In this document: in pieces, positions 39,740 to 48,383 of the stretch | How the letters are laid out: every line of letters starts with the position of its first letter | Numbering within the stretch: position 1 is the stretch's first letter | NCBI GenBank assembly: GCA_034180045.1 | Contig: JAXFOY010000025.1 | Coordinates: 1-64,000 of the forward strand | Direction: 5' to 3' | DNA: 64,000 nucleotides | Source: Eubacterium_B sp034180045 | GTDB taxonomy: Bacteria; Bacillota; Clostridia; Peptostreptococcales; Anaerovoracaceae | The notes under the pieces: generated by a model | The model's input: only the letters and a program-made list of their open reading frames with translations | The model's database searches: none | Told to the model about the DNA's origin: nothing | Position numbers and translations under genes: made by a program

Positions 39740-40573
39740 ATGGGAATCAGAAAATACAATCCGACCTCTCCTGGTTTAAGAGGAATGACGGTTTCCACTT
39801 TTGAGGAAATCACAGCATCCAAGCCGGAAAAATCACTTACAGTCGCTCTCAAGAAGCACTCAGGAAGAAATTCAAGAGGTAAGATCACTGTAAGACACAG
39901 AGGTGGCGGTGCAAAGATCAAATACAGAATCATCGATTTCAAGAGAAATAAAGATGGTATTCCGGGAAATGTAGCAACAATCGAATATGATCCGAACAGA
40001 ACGGCAAACATAGCTTTGATCGTTTATGCGGATGGTGAAAAGAGATACATCATTGCTCCTGAAGGACTAAAAGTCGGAGATCAGATCTTCTCAGGTCCTG
40101 ATGCAGATATCAAGGTGGGAAATGCTCTTCCAATAGCTAACATTCCTGTCGGCACAGTTATCCACTGTATCGAAATGAAGCCTGGCAAGGGTGCTCAGAT
40201 GGCAAGATCTGCCGGTAACGGTGCACAGCTCATGGCTAAAGAAGAAAAATATGCACAGGTTAGACTGCCTTCCGGAGAAGTTAGAAAAGTACTTATCAAC
40301 TGTAGAGCTACAATCGGCGAAGTTGGTAACGAAGATCACGCAAATATCCAGATAGGTAAGGCAGGTAAGGTAAGACATATGGGTAGAAGACCTCATGTAA
40401 GAGGTTCCGTAATGAACCCTAACGATCACCCACACGGTGGTGGTGAAGGTCGTTCACCTATCGGTCGTAAGAGCCCTGTTACACCATGGGGTAAGCCAAC
40501 TCTTGGATATAAGACAAGAAAGAAGAATAAACATTCTAACCAGTATATCGTTAAAAAGAGAAATGAGAAATAA
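39740..40573 (+). CDS. rplB: 50S ribosomal protein L2
   Basis: 277 residues; needed for subunit joining and peptidyl transfer. Has GRNSRGKITVRHRGGGAK, the EYDPNRTANIALIVYADGEK core and the C-terminal NDHPHGGGEGR with the functionally important histidine, then GRKSPVTPWGKPTLG. AGGAGG precedes ATG. Confidence 0.97.
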   Translation: MGIRKYNPTSPGLRGMTVSTFEEITASKPEKSLTVALKKHSGRNSRGKITVRHRGGGAKIKYRIIDFKRNKDGIPGNVATIEYDPNRTANIALIVYADGEKRYIIAPEGLKVGDQIFSGPDADIKVGNALPIANIPVGTVIHCIEMKPGKGAQMARSAGNGAQLMAKEEKYAQVRLPSGEVRKVLINCRATIGEVGNEDHANIQIGKAGKVRHMGRRPHVRGSVMNPNDHPHGGGEGRSPIGRKSPVTPWGKPTLGYKTRKKNKHSNQYIVKKRNEK

Positions 40574-40589
40574 GGAAGGAGCATAGACA

Positions 40590-40868
40590 ATGAGCAGATC
40601 GATCAAAAAAGGCCCTTTCGTCGCACCAAAGTTGCTTAAAGCTATCGAAGCTATGAATGCAGCTAACGATAAGAAAGTCCTAAAGACTTGGTCAAGATCA
40701 TCGACCATATTTCCGCAAATGGTAGGTCATACTATTGCGGTACACGACGGCAAAAAGCATGTTCCTGTATATATCACAGAAGACATGGTAGGCCACAAGC
40801 TCGGAGAATTTGCTCCGACAAGAACATATAAAGGTCATGCCGCAGATAAATCATCTAAGGTTAGATAA
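40590..40868 (+). CDS. rpsS: 30S ribosomal protein S19
   Basis: 92 residues, small-subunit head protein contacting S13. Motifs RSIKKGPFVAPKLL, STIFPQMVGHTIAVHDG and VGHKLGEFAPTRTYKGH. Confidence 0.97.
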   Translation: MSRSIKKGPFVAPKLLKAIEAMNAANDKKVLKTWSRSSTIFPQMVGHTIAVHDGKKHVPVYITEDMVGHKLGEFAPTRTYKGHAADKSSKVR

Positions 40869-40885
40869 GAAAAGGAGATAATCAA

Positions 40886-41227
40886 ATGGAAGCAAAAGCG
40901 ATTGCAAAATATGTGAGAATGTCTCCTATCAAGCTGAAGCCTGTTGCAGATCTTGTAAGAGGCAAGGACTTGAATGAGGCATTGACTATCCTCAAGTTCA
41001 CTCCTGGCAAGGGTTCCGAAATCATCGAAAAGGTTGTTCTTTCATCAGCGGCAAACGCAGAAAACAACTTTGACATGGATCGTGATAATCTATATGTTGC
41101 AGAAATCAAGATTAATCAAGGTCCTACAATGAAGAGATGGAGAGCAGGAGCTCAAGGCAGAGCGTCAATGATCCTGAAGAGATCGAGTCATGTTAGTGTA
41201 ACTCTAAAGGATAAAGGCGAAGAATAG
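40886..41227 (+). CDS. rplV: 50S ribosomal protein L22
   Basis: 113 residues; its long hairpin lines the exit tunnel and can give macrolide resistance when altered. Has KYVRMSPIKLKPVADLVRGK, and the tunnel hairpin GPTMKRWRAGAQGRASMILKRSSHVSV in normal form. Confidence 0.97.
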   Translation: MEAKAIAKYVRMSPIKLKPVADLVRGKDLNEALTILKFTPGKGSEIIEKVVLSSAANAENNFDMDRDNLYVAEIKINQGPTMKRWRAGAQGRASMILKRSSHVSVTLKDKGEE

Positions 41228-41238
41228 GAGGTTCATGA

Positions 41239-42114
41239 ATGGGTCAGAAAGTTAGCCCACACGGTCTAAGAGTGGGCGTAATCAAAGACTGGGATTCAAA
41301 GTGGTATGCCGGCAAAAACAATTTTGCTGATATGCTGGTTGAAGATAACAAAATCAGAACATTTGTAAAGAAGAAACTTTACGCAGCAGGCGTTTCAAAG
41401 GTTGTCATCGAAAGAGCCGCAGAGAATAAGGTTAAGGTAATTGTACTTACCGCTCGTCCAGGAATGGTAATCGGAAGAGAAGGAAGCGGCATTGATGATC
41501 TTAAGGCTGCTTTGGTTAAGATGGTAGGTAAGGAAGTAGAAATCTCCATCGTAGAAGTAAGAAAAGCTGAGATGGACGCTCAACTGACAGCAGAAAGTGT
41601 TGCTCAGGCTCTGGAGAGAAGAGTTTCTTTCAGAAGAGCTATGAAGCAGGCTATGCAGAGAACCATGAAGTCGGGCGCAAAGGGTATTAAGATTCTTTGT
41701 TCGGGAAGACTTGGCGGTGCAGAAATTGCCAGAAGTGAGAAATATGCAGAAGGTAATGTTCCACTACATACTATCAGAGCTGACATCGACTACGGATTCG
41801 CAGAAGCTGATACAACATACGGTAAAATCGGCGTTAAGGTTTGGATTAACCACGGCGAGATTCTAGACAAAGGTTTACAAAGTCCAATTCGCGAGGAAAA
41901 ACGCGAAAAGAACGAGCGTAGAGGAAACAGACGCGACAGAAGAGACGGAGATCGTCGTAAAAACAATCGTCGTGACAGAAATGACAGAAACAGCCGTGAT
42001 GGAAAGCCATCAATTCCAAAGGCTGCAAACAAGAGAGTTAGAGCGCCAAAGCCGGCTCCTGCTGTAGAAGTAGAAGCAACTCAGGTAGAGGAAGCTCCGC
42101 AGACTGAAGAATAG
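41239..42114 (+). CDS. rpsC: 30S ribosomal protein S3 with long basic/acidic C-terminal tail
   Basis: Small-subunit head protein at the mRNA entry site. The KH domain (VIGREGSGIDDLKAAL) and the C-terminal RNA-binding domain (MKSGAKGIKILCSGRLGGAEIAR, VWINHGEI) are normal. Instead of ending near residue 215-220 the protein runs to 291 residues. The additional 70 residues comprise an Arg/Asp/Asn-rich block (RRGNRRDRRDGDRRKNNRR) and an Ala/Pro/Glu tail. The tail is likely disordered; longer S3 tails occur in several lineages. Confidence 0.96.
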   Translation: MGQKVSPHGLRVGVIKDWDSKWYAGKNNFADMLVEDNKIRTFVKKKLYAAGVSKVVIERAAENKVKVIVLTARPGMVIGREGSGIDDLKAALVKMVGKEVEISIVEVRKAEMDAQLTAESVAQALERRVSFRRAMKQAMQRTMKSGAKGIKILCSGRLGGAEIARSEKYAEGNVPLHTIRADIDYGFAEADTTYGKIGVKVWINHGEILDKGLQSPIREEKREKNERRGNRRDRRDGDRRKNNRRDRNDRNSRDGKPSIPKAANKRVRAPKPAPAVEVEATQVEEAPQTEE

Positions 42115-42134
42115 AAGGAAGGAGGAACTAAGCC

Positions 42135-42566
42135 ATGTTAATGCCAAAACGCGTTAAACATAGAAGAGTTCACAGAGGTAGAATGAAGGGCGTTGCTACC
42201 AAGGGTAATAAAATTGCCTACGGTGAGTACGGTCTGGTTGCAACGGAATGTGGCTGGATCACTTCTAACCAGATAGAGGCTGCTCGTATCGCGATGACAA
42301 GATCTATCAAAAGAGGTGGTAAGGTTTACATTAATATATTCCCACATAAGTCGGTAACAAAGAAACCTGCTGAAGTTCGAATGGGTTCCGGTAAAGGTGC
42401 TCCTGAGTACTGGGTAGCAGTAGTAAAGCCGGGCAGAGTAATGTTTGAAATTGCAGAGGTCACAGAAGCTCAAGCTAGAGAAGCTATAAGACTTGCAATG
42501 CACAAGCTTCCTGTAAAGGCTAAGTTTGCCGCTAAAGAAGATTTAGCAAAGGGTGGTGAAGCATAA
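42135..42566 (+). CDS. rplP: 50S ribosomal protein L16
   Basis: 143 residues; shapes the A-site tRNA pocket. MLMPKRVKHRRVHRGRMKG, ARIAMTRSIKRGGKVYINIFP and GSGKGAPEYWVAVVKPGR are typical. Overlaps rpmC by one base (TAATG). Confidence 0.97.
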   Translation: MLMPKRVKHRRVHRGRMKGVATKGNKIAYGEYGLVATECGWITSNQIEAARIAMTRSIKRGGKVYINIFPHKSVTKKPAEVRMGSGKGAPEYWVAVVKPGRVMFEIAEVTEAQAREAIRLAMHKLPVKAKFAAKEDLAKGGEA

Positions 42567-42769
42567 TGGAACTAAATAAAATCAGAGAAATGACAGATAT
42601 CGAACTCAAAGCGGAGCTCGATAAGATGAAACAAGAACTTTTCAATCTTAGGTTCCAGCATGTCACCGGACAGCTCGAAAACCCTCTAAAGATGAGAGAA
42701 GTTAAGAGAAATATCGCCAGAGTTAAAACCATAATCAGGGAAAAAGAGCTTGCAAAGGCTCAGGCATAA
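42566..42769 (+). CDS. rpmC: 50S ribosomal protein L29
   Basis: 67 residues of two antiparallel helices (MTDIELKAELDKMKQELFNL, RVKTIIREKE) by the tunnel exit, next to L23. The start is coupled to rplP by TAATG. Confidence 0.96.
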   Translation: MELNKIREMTDIELKAELDKMKQELFNLRFQHVTGQLENPLKMREVKRNIARVKTIIREKELAKAQA

Positions 42770-42787
42770 GAAAGGAGGATCTGAAAA

Positions 42788-43048
42788 ATGGCAGCAGAAA
42801 GAAACAGAAGAAAAACCAAAGTTGGCGTTGTAGTCAGCGATAAAATGGATAAAACTGTCGTAGTTGCGATAGAAGACCTCGTAAAGCATTCCCTTTATGG
42901 CAAGGCTGTAAAGAGAACAAAAAAGGTCAAGGTTCATGATGAAAATAATGAATCAGGCATCGGCGATAAGATTAGAATTATGGAGACAAGACCTCTTTCA
43001 AGAGATAAGAGATGGAGACTTGTCAACATCGTTGAAAAAGCTAAGTAA
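42788..43048 (+). CDS. rpsQ: 30S ribosomal protein S17
   Basis: 86 residues, OB-fold 16S rRNA binder. Motifs GVVVSDKMDKTVVVAIE, HSLYGKAVKRTKKVKVHDE and GDKIRIMETRPLSRDKRWRLV. Confidence 0.97.
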   Translation: MAAERNRRKTKVGVVVSDKMDKTVVVAIEDLVKHSLYGKAVKRTKKVKVHDENNESGIGDKIRIMETRPLSRDKRWRLVNIVEKAK

Positions 43049-43062
43049 GGAGGCACCAGGTA

Positions 43063-43437
43063 ATGATTCAGACAGAAACCAGATTAAAAGTGGCTGACAA
43101 TTCGGGTGCAAAGGAATTACTGTGCATCAGAATTTTAGGCGGAACAAGTCGTCGTTATGCAAATATCGGTGACATAATCGTTTGCGCAGTTAAAGATGCC
43201 ACACCGGGCGGCGTTGTCAAGAAGGGCGATGTTGTCAAGGCAGTTGTAGTTAGAACCAAAAAGGGTGCAAGAAGAGCAGATGGCAGCTATGTAAAATTCG
43301 ACCAGAATGCGGCTGTAATCATTAAAGACAAACTTGACAAGACTCCGGTTGGAACGCGTATTTTCGGGCCTGTGGCTAGAGAACTTCGTGAAAACGGATT
43401 CATGAAGATTGTATCTTTAGCACCGGAAGTACTATAG
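43063..43437 (+). CDS. rplN: 50S ribosomal protein L14
   Basis: 124 residues at the subunit interface (bridges to 16S h14). IQTETRLKVADNSGAKELLCIRILGG and RELRENGFMKIVSLAPEVL are the family ends. Confidence 0.97.
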   Translation: MIQTETRLKVADNSGAKELLCIRILGGTSRRYANIGDIIVCAVKDATPGGVVKKGDVVKAVVVRTKKGARRADGSYVKFDQNAAVIIKDKLDKTPVGTRIFGPVARELRENGFMKIVSLAPEVL

Positions 43438-43449
43438 GAGGTGGCTGGA

Positions 43450-43755
43450 ATGCGCATCAAGAAGAATGATACCGTAATCGTCATCGCCGGAAAAGACAAA
43501 GGCGCGACCGGAAAGGTCACCAAAGTTATGCCTAAAGAAAATCGCGTAGTTGTTGAAGGCGTTAACGTACAGACAAAGCACCAAAAGCAGACCCGTACAG
43601 CACAGGCTGAGATTAGACATATCGAAGGTCCGATCGACGCTTCAAATGTTATGTACTATGATACAAAAGCCAAGAAGGCAGTTAAGATCGGTTACAAGAT
43701 TGACGGAGACAAAAAGTTCAGAGTCAACAGAAAAACCGGAGAAAAAATAGACTAA
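43450..43755 (+). CDS. rplX: 50S ribosomal protein L24
   Basis: 101 residues; assembly initiator with an N-terminal KOW motif (MRIKKNDTVIVIAGKDKGATGKV). I set the start at ATG 43450, because AGGAGG (43437-43442) lies 7 bases before it; the in-frame GTG at 43441 overlaps that ribosome site. Confidence 0.95.
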   Translation: MRIKKNDTVIVIAGKDKGATGKVTKVMPKENRVVVEGVNVQTKHQKQTRTAQAEIRHIEGPIDASNVMYYDTKAKKAVKIGYKIDGDKKFRVNRKTGEKID

Positions 43756-43772
43756 GAAAGGAGGAGAGCGTA

Positions 43773-44315
43773 ATGACAGCAAGATTAAGAGAAACATATA
43801 AGACGGATGTTTTCGCGGCACTTAAGGATAAGTTCAACTACGAAAATGTCAACGAAGTTCCAAAGCTTGTAAAGATTACAATTAACATGGGACTTGGTGA
43901 AGCCAAAGAAAATTCAAAGATTATGGATTCAGCAGTTCAGGAACTGGCACTCATAAGCGGACAAAAGCCCGTTATAACAAAGGCTAAAAAGTCAATCGCA
44001 AACTTCAAAGTAAGACAGGGAATGCCGGTTGGAGCAAAGGTTACACTTAGAGGCGACAACATGTATGAGTTTGCTGATAAGTTCTTCAACATCTCTCTTC
44101 CAAGAGTAAGAGACTTTAAGGGCGTAAGCAAGAATTCCTTTGATGGCAGAGGCAATTACTCAATGGGTATCAAAGAACAGCTTATCTTCCCAGAAATCAA
44201 CTATGATGATGTAGATACTGTAAAAGGTATGAACATCGTATTCACAACAACGGCAAAAACAGACGAAGAGGCAGCAGCATTGCTCGAACTTCTCGGATTG
44301 CCGTTCGAAAAGTAG
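43773..44315 (+). CDS. rplE: 50S ribosomal protein L5
   Basis: 180 residues; binds 5S rRNA in the central protuberance and contacts P-site tRNA. Has VPKLVKITINMGLGEAKEN, GQKPVITKAKKSIANFKVR and GRGNYSMGIKEQLIFPEI. Confidence 0.97.
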   Translation: MTARLRETYKTDVFAALKDKFNYENVNEVPKLVKITINMGLGEAKENSKIMDSAVQELALISGQKPVITKAKKSIANFKVRQGMPVGAKVTLRGDNMYEFADKFFNISLPRVRDFKGVSKNSFDGRGNYSMGIKEQLIFPEINYDDVDTVKGMNIVFTTTAKTDEEAAALLELLGLPFEK

Positions 44316-44325
44316 GAGGTTATTT

Positions 44326-44511
44326 ATGGCTAAGACAGCTCTTAAAATCAAGCAGCAGAGAAAGCCTAAGTATTCAACACGCGCTTACACAAGATGCAAA
44401 ATCTGTGGAAGACCGCATTCAGTGTTGAAGAAATATGGAATATGCCGTATTTGCTTCAGAGAGCTTGCATACAAGGGAGAAATTCCCGGCGTAAAGAAAG
44501 CAAGCTGGTAA
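44326..44511 (+). CDS. rpsN: 30S ribosomal protein S14, zinc-ribbon type (S14Z)
   Basis: 61 residues with two CxxC pairs (CKICGRPH and CRICFREL) that bind zinc. This is the short, ancestral C+ form usual in Gram-positives; a zinc-free paralogue is not in the window. MAKTALKIKQQRKPKYSTRA starts the protein. Confidence 0.97.
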   Translation: MAKTALKIKQQRKPKYSTRAYTRCKICGRPHSVLKKYGICRICFRELAYKGEIPGVKKASW

Positions 44512-44578
44512 ATCTGTAGCAAGAACTAATGCGCAAGTCCCAAACGGGAAACTGTGCAAGAGGAAGGAGAATATTGTA

Positions 44579-44977
44579 ATGACAATGACAGATCCAATTG
44601 CGGATATGCTGACTAGAATCAGAAATGCCAACACGGTAGGTCACACAACAGTAGAAATTCCGGCATCAAATATGAAAAAATCAATTGCCGAAATTCTGCT
44701 AAACGAAGGCTTTATTGGTGGATTCGAAGTCATAGAAGACAATAAGCAGGGCGTTATAAAGGTACAGATGAAGTACGGCGCCGGAAAAGAAAAAGTTATC
44801 AACGGAATTAAGAAAATTTCAAAGCCGGGTCTAAAGGTTTATGCTAAGGCTAACGATGTTCCAAGCGTTCTTGGCGGACTAGGTATCGCTATCATCTCAA
44901 CATCAAAGGGAATTATCAGCGATAAGGAAGCAAGAAAGCTCGGAGTTGGCGGAGAAGTTATTTGCTATGTTTGGTAG
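44579..44977 (+). CDS. rpsH: 30S ribosomal protein S8
   Basis: 132 residues; central 16S rRNA binder. MTDPIADMLTRIRNA, the C-terminal GLGIAIISTSKGIISDKEARK and GGEVICYVW are typical. A 67-bp spacer with a CCCAAACGGG-type hairpin separates it from rpsN. Confidence 0.97.
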   Translation: MTMTDPIADMLTRIRNANTVGHTTVEIPASNMKKSIAEILLNEGFIGGFEVIEDNKQGVIKVQMKYGAGKEKVINGIKKISKPGLKVYAKANDVPSVLGGLGIAIISTSKGIISDKEARKLGVGGEVICYVW

Positions 44978-44989
44978 GAGGTAAACGGT

Positions 44990-45532
44990 ATGTCAAGAAT
45001 AGGTAGAAATCCTGTTGTGCTTCCTGCTGGTGTAGAAATTAAAGTTGATGACAATCATGTTATCACTGTAAAAGGACCTCTAGGTCAGCTACAGGAAAAA
45101 CTCAGCGAAAATATCAATATCGAAGTTGAAGACAATCAGATTGTTTTCACAAGAAACAGTGACCACCGCAGCCACAGAGAGCAGCACGGTCTTGCAAGAG
45201 CACTGGTAAACAACATGGTTGAAGGTGTTACAAAGGGATTCGAAAAGAAGCTTATCTTCAAAGGCGTTGGTTATAAAGTAGAGAAAAAGGGCAAGGATTT
45301 AGTAATGAACCTTGGCTATTCTCACCCGGTAGTAATGACAGATCCTGATGGAATTGAAACACAGGCTCTAGATGTTACCACAGTAGTAGTTAAAGGTATA
45401 GACAAGGGTCTTGTAGGAAACTATTCGGCGAAGATTAGGGCATGGAGAGAACCTGAACCATATAAGGGCAAGGGAATCAGATATGACAACGAAGTAATCC
45501 GTCGTAAAGAAGGCAAGACCGGCTCTAAATAG
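44990..45532 (+). CDS. rplF: 50S ribosomal protein L6
   Basis: 180 residues with two duplicated domains near the GTPase-associated centre. SRIGRNPVVLPAGVEI, LVNNMVEGVTKGFEKKL and PEPYKGKGIRYDNEVIRRKEGK are family signatures. Confidence 0.97.
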   Translation: MSRIGRNPVVLPAGVEIKVDDNHVITVKGPLGQLQEKLSENINIEVEDNQIVFTRNSDHRSHREQHGLARALVNNMVEGVTKGFEKKLIFKGVGYKVEKKGKDLVMNLGYSHPVVMTDPDGIETQALDVTTVVVKGIDKGLVGNYSAKIRAWREPEPYKGKGIRYDNEVIRRKEGKTGSK

Positions 45533-45548
45533 AAAGGAGTGAAGTAAA

Positions 45549-45914
45549 ATGGCACAGTTGAGCAGAAATGACAGGCGTGTTAAAAGACATGCACGCGTCA
45601 GAAAAAATTTAACCGGAACTCCTGAAAGACCAAGACTTTGTGTTTTTAGATCAAACAAGAATATTTCATGCCAGATTATAGATGATGTAAATAAGGTTAC
45701 GCTTGTTTCAGCTTCTTCACTGGACAAGGATATTGTTTCTGAAAACGGATACGGCGGAAATAAAGAAGCCGCAAGAAAAGTTGGTGAAGCAATTGCTAAA
45801 AAGGCTGTAGCTAAGGGTATAGAAGTTGTTTCTTTTGACAGAAGCGGATTCCTATATCACGGTAGAGTCAAAGAACTAGCTGATGGTGCCCGCGAAGGCG
45901 GACTCAAATTCTAA
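45549..45914 (+). CDS. rplR: 50S ribosomal protein L18
   Basis: 121 residues, 5S rRNA binder. Arg-rich N terminus (NDRRVKRHARVRKNLTGTPERPRL) and C-terminal FDRSGFLYHGRVKELADGAREGGLKF. Confidence 0.97.
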   Translation: MAQLSRNDRRVKRHARVRKNLTGTPERPRLCVFRSNKNISCQIIDDVNKVTLVSASSLDKDIVSENGYGGNKEAARKVGEAIAKKAVAKGIEVVSFDRSGFLYHGRVKELADGAREGGLKF

Positions 45915-45928
45915 CGGGAGGAAAAATA

Positions 45929-46432
45929 ATGCGTAATACTATTGATGCATCAAAGCTCGAACTAACAGAAAGCATTGTTAATATCAGACGAGTTGCTAAA
46001 ACTGTTAAGGGCGGCAGAAATATGAGATTCAGCGTTACCGTTGTTGTAGGCGACAAAGCAGGGCATGTCGGTGTAGGACTCGGAAAAGCGCAGGAAATTC
46101 CTGAAGCCGTAAGAAAAGCTACTGAAGATGCAAAGAAAAAATTGATATATGTTCCAAGAGTAGGAACAACAGTACCACACAGAAATGTCGGTATTTTCGG
46201 AGCAGGCAAAGTTCTGATTATGCCTGCCGCTCAGGGTACAGGAGTAATCGCCGGTTCATCGGTCAGAGTTGTACTTGAATCAGCAGGTATTAAAGATGTA
46301 AGAGCTAAGTCACTTGGTTCAAGCAACACAGGAAATATGGCACTTGCAACCATGGAAGGACTAAGAGGCATGATGACAGTTGAGAAGGTTGCAAAGCTAA
46401 GAGGCAAGACGCCTGAAGAAATTCTAGGTTAG
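45929..46432 (+). CDS. rpsE: 30S ribosomal protein S5
   Basis: 167 residues; contributes to decoding accuracy. SIVNIRRVAKTVKGGRNMRFS dsRBD-like start, GKAQEIPEAVRKATEDAKK, and AGIKDVRAKSLGSSNTGNM. Confidence 0.97.
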   Translation: MRNTIDASKLELTESIVNIRRVAKTVKGGRNMRFSVTVVVGDKAGHVGVGLGKAQEIPEAVRKATEDAKKKLIYVPRVGTTVPHRNVGIFGAGKVLIMPAAQGTGVIAGSSVRVVLESAGIKDVRAKSLGSSNTGNMALATMEGLRGMMTVEKVAKLRGKTPEEILG

Positions 46433-46443
46433 GAGGAAGCGAA

Positions 46444-46626
46444 ATGGCAAAAATGTTGAAAATAACTTTAACAAAGAGTACTATTGGCGCTATTCCTAAA
46501 CACAAGAAGGTTGTAAAGGCCTTAGGACTCAGAAAATTGCATCATTCAGTCGAATTGGCAGATACACCTCAGACTCGTGGTGCTATCGCAAAGGTAACTC
46601 ATCTCGTTACTGTCGAAGAACTGTAG
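46444..46626 (+). CDS. rpmD: 50S ribosomal protein L30
   Basis: 60 residues: LKITLTKSTIGAIPKHKKVVKALGL and the C-terminal VEL-type end (KVTHLVTVEEL). Present in the standard spc order between rpsE and rplO. Confidence 0.97.
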   Translation: MAKMLKITLTKSTIGAIPKHKKVVKALGLRKLHHSVELADTPQTRGAIAKVTHLVTVEEL

Positions 46627-46644
46627 GATAGGAGGTACAAGCTA

Positions 46645-47085
46645 ATGAAACTGCATGAACTAAAAGCTCCTGCCGGCTCAACACGTAGCCGCAAGAGAAA
46701 AGGCAGAGGTACAGCAACCGGACAGGGTAAAACTGCCGGAAGAGGTATGAACGGACAGAATTCAAGAAGTGGCGGCGGCGTTAGACTCGGTTTCGAGGGC
46801 GGACAGATGCCACTATATAGAAGATTGCCAAAGAGAGGCTTCAACAATAAGTGGGCAAAGGAATACGCAACAGTCAATGTTGGTGATCTAAACCGCTTTG
46901 AAGCCAACACGGAGGTTACTCCTGAACTTCTGAGAGAAGTAGGACTTGTTAAGCAGGTTATTGACGGAGTAAAGATTCTTGGTGATGGTGAACTCGACAG
47001 AGCACTCACCGTTAGAGCAGTAAAGTTTACAAAGACTGCTGAAGAAAAAATTAATGCTGCCGGAGGAAAGGCTGAGGTGATCTGA
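46645..47085 (+). CDS. rplO: 50S ribosomal protein L15
   Basis: 146 residues with the Gly/Arg-rich N-terminal arm (GSTRSRKRKGRGTATGQGKT) that threads into 23S rRNA and GFEGGQMPLYRRLPKRGF. Ends one base before secY. Confidence 0.97.
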   Translation: MKLHELKAPAGSTRSRKRKGRGTATGQGKTAGRGMNGQNSRSGGGVRLGFEGGQMPLYRRLPKRGFNNKWAKEYATVNVGDLNRFEANTEVTPELLREVGLVKQVIDGVKILGDGELDRALTVRAVKFTKTAEEKINAAGGKAEVI

Positions 47086-47086
47086 T

Positions 47087-48370
47087 ATGGATATGCTAAA
47101 GACCGTAAAGCAGGCATTTAAGGTTCCGGAAATAAGGGCAAAGATTGTCTTTACTATTCTGATGCTAATAGTATTTTGCATCGGATCGCATATACCGGTA
47201 CCGGGAATAGATAGAACCCAACTGGCTAATATGTTCAAAAATCAAGGTGGACTATTTGACCTTTTCGATCTATTCTCAGGTGGATCTTTTAGTAACTTTA
47301 CTATCTTCGCATTAAGTATCACACCATATGTAACCGCATCTATCATAGTACAGCTGCTTACGGTAGCATTTCCGTACTTTGAAAGACTTGCAAAGGAAGG
47401 TAACGAGGGGCGCAAAAAGATGGCGGCAATTACCCGCTATATGACTGTTGCCCTTGCAGTTGTCCAGGCCTTCGGTCTTACAATAGGTCTTTTCAGACGC
47501 GCGGTTGTTGACCAGACATGGTTCAGCTTTATAGTAATAATACTCGTGCTTACAGCAGGAACTGCTTTCTTGATGTGGCTCGGAGAACAAATTAATGAAA
47601 ACGGTATAGGAAATGGAATCTCAATTCTAATCTTTGCCGGTATCGTAGCAAGAATACCTTCGGATATTCGCAGTCTTGTTACGCAGTATAAGGATGGAGC
47701 CGTAAATATAATTACGCTCTTAATCTTCTTGATTTTCGCTTTGCTCGTAATCGTGGGAGTAATTTTTATCCAACAGGGTACAAGAAAAATCCCGGTTCAG
47801 TATGCAAAGAGAGTAGTAGGAAGAAAAATGTACGGTGGACAGTCCACACATATTCCGCTAAAAGTTAATCAGGCAGGTGTAATTCCTGTAATTTTCGCAG
47901 TATCATTGCTGCAATTCCCGCTAACAATAACCTACTTTTTGAAGCAGGATTCATCATTTACCGAATTCGTAACGAAGTGGTTATCACCTAGCGGAAGCCC
48001 GGGTGTATGGGTATATGCTATATTCAACATTATTCTGATTATAGCGTTTAACTACTTCTATACAACAATAAGCTTTAACCCGATTGAGGTTGCGCAGAAT
48101 ATGAAAGCAAACGGCGGTTTCATTCCGGGCATCAGACCGGGTAAACCGACAATTGATTATCTCGCAAGAGTAATGGGCAGAATTTCTATCGTAGGAGCAA
48201 TATTCCTTGCTGTAATTGCTACATTGCCAACATTAATAAGCCAGTATTCAGGCCTAAACATTCGTTTTGGCGGAACATCACTGCTAATCGTTGTCGGCGT
48301 TGCAATAGATGTAATGAGACAGTTAGAAAACCAAATGGTAATGAGGAATTATAAAGGATTCCTAAAATAG
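47087..48370 (+). CDS. secY: protein translocase channel subunit SecY
   Basis: Ten-helix channel of the Sec translocon, 427 residues. The first helix AKIVFTILMLIVFCIGSHIPVPG, the plug-region FDLFSGG, ITPYVTASIIVQLL and the cytoplasmic loop RKIPVQYAKRVVGRKMYGGQ are typical. It exports the substrates processed by the signal peptidase in this window, presumably including the CWB2 protein. It starts immediately after rplO. Confidence 0.97.
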   Translation: MDMLKTVKQAFKVPEIRAKIVFTILMLIVFCIGSHIPVPGIDRTQLANMFKNQGGLFDLFDLFSGGSFSNFTIFALSITPYVTASIIVQLLTVAFPYFERLAKEGNEGRKKMAAITRYMTVALAVVQAFGLTIGLFRRAVVDQTWFSFIVIILVLTAGTAFLMWLGEQINENGIGNGISILIFAGIVARIPSDIRSLVTQYKDGAVNIITLLIFLIFALLVIVGVIFIQQGTRKIPVQYAKRVVGRKMYGGQSTHIPLKVNQAGVIPVIFAVSLLQFPLTITYFLKQDSSFTEFVTKWLSPSGSPGVWVYAIFNIILIIAFNYFYTTISFNPIEVAQNMKANGGFIPGIRPGKPTIDYLARVMGRISIVGAIFLAVIATLPTLISQYSGLNIRFGGTSLLIVVGVAIDVMRQLENQMVMRNYKGFLK

Positions 48371-48383
48371 AGGGAGTTAAAAA

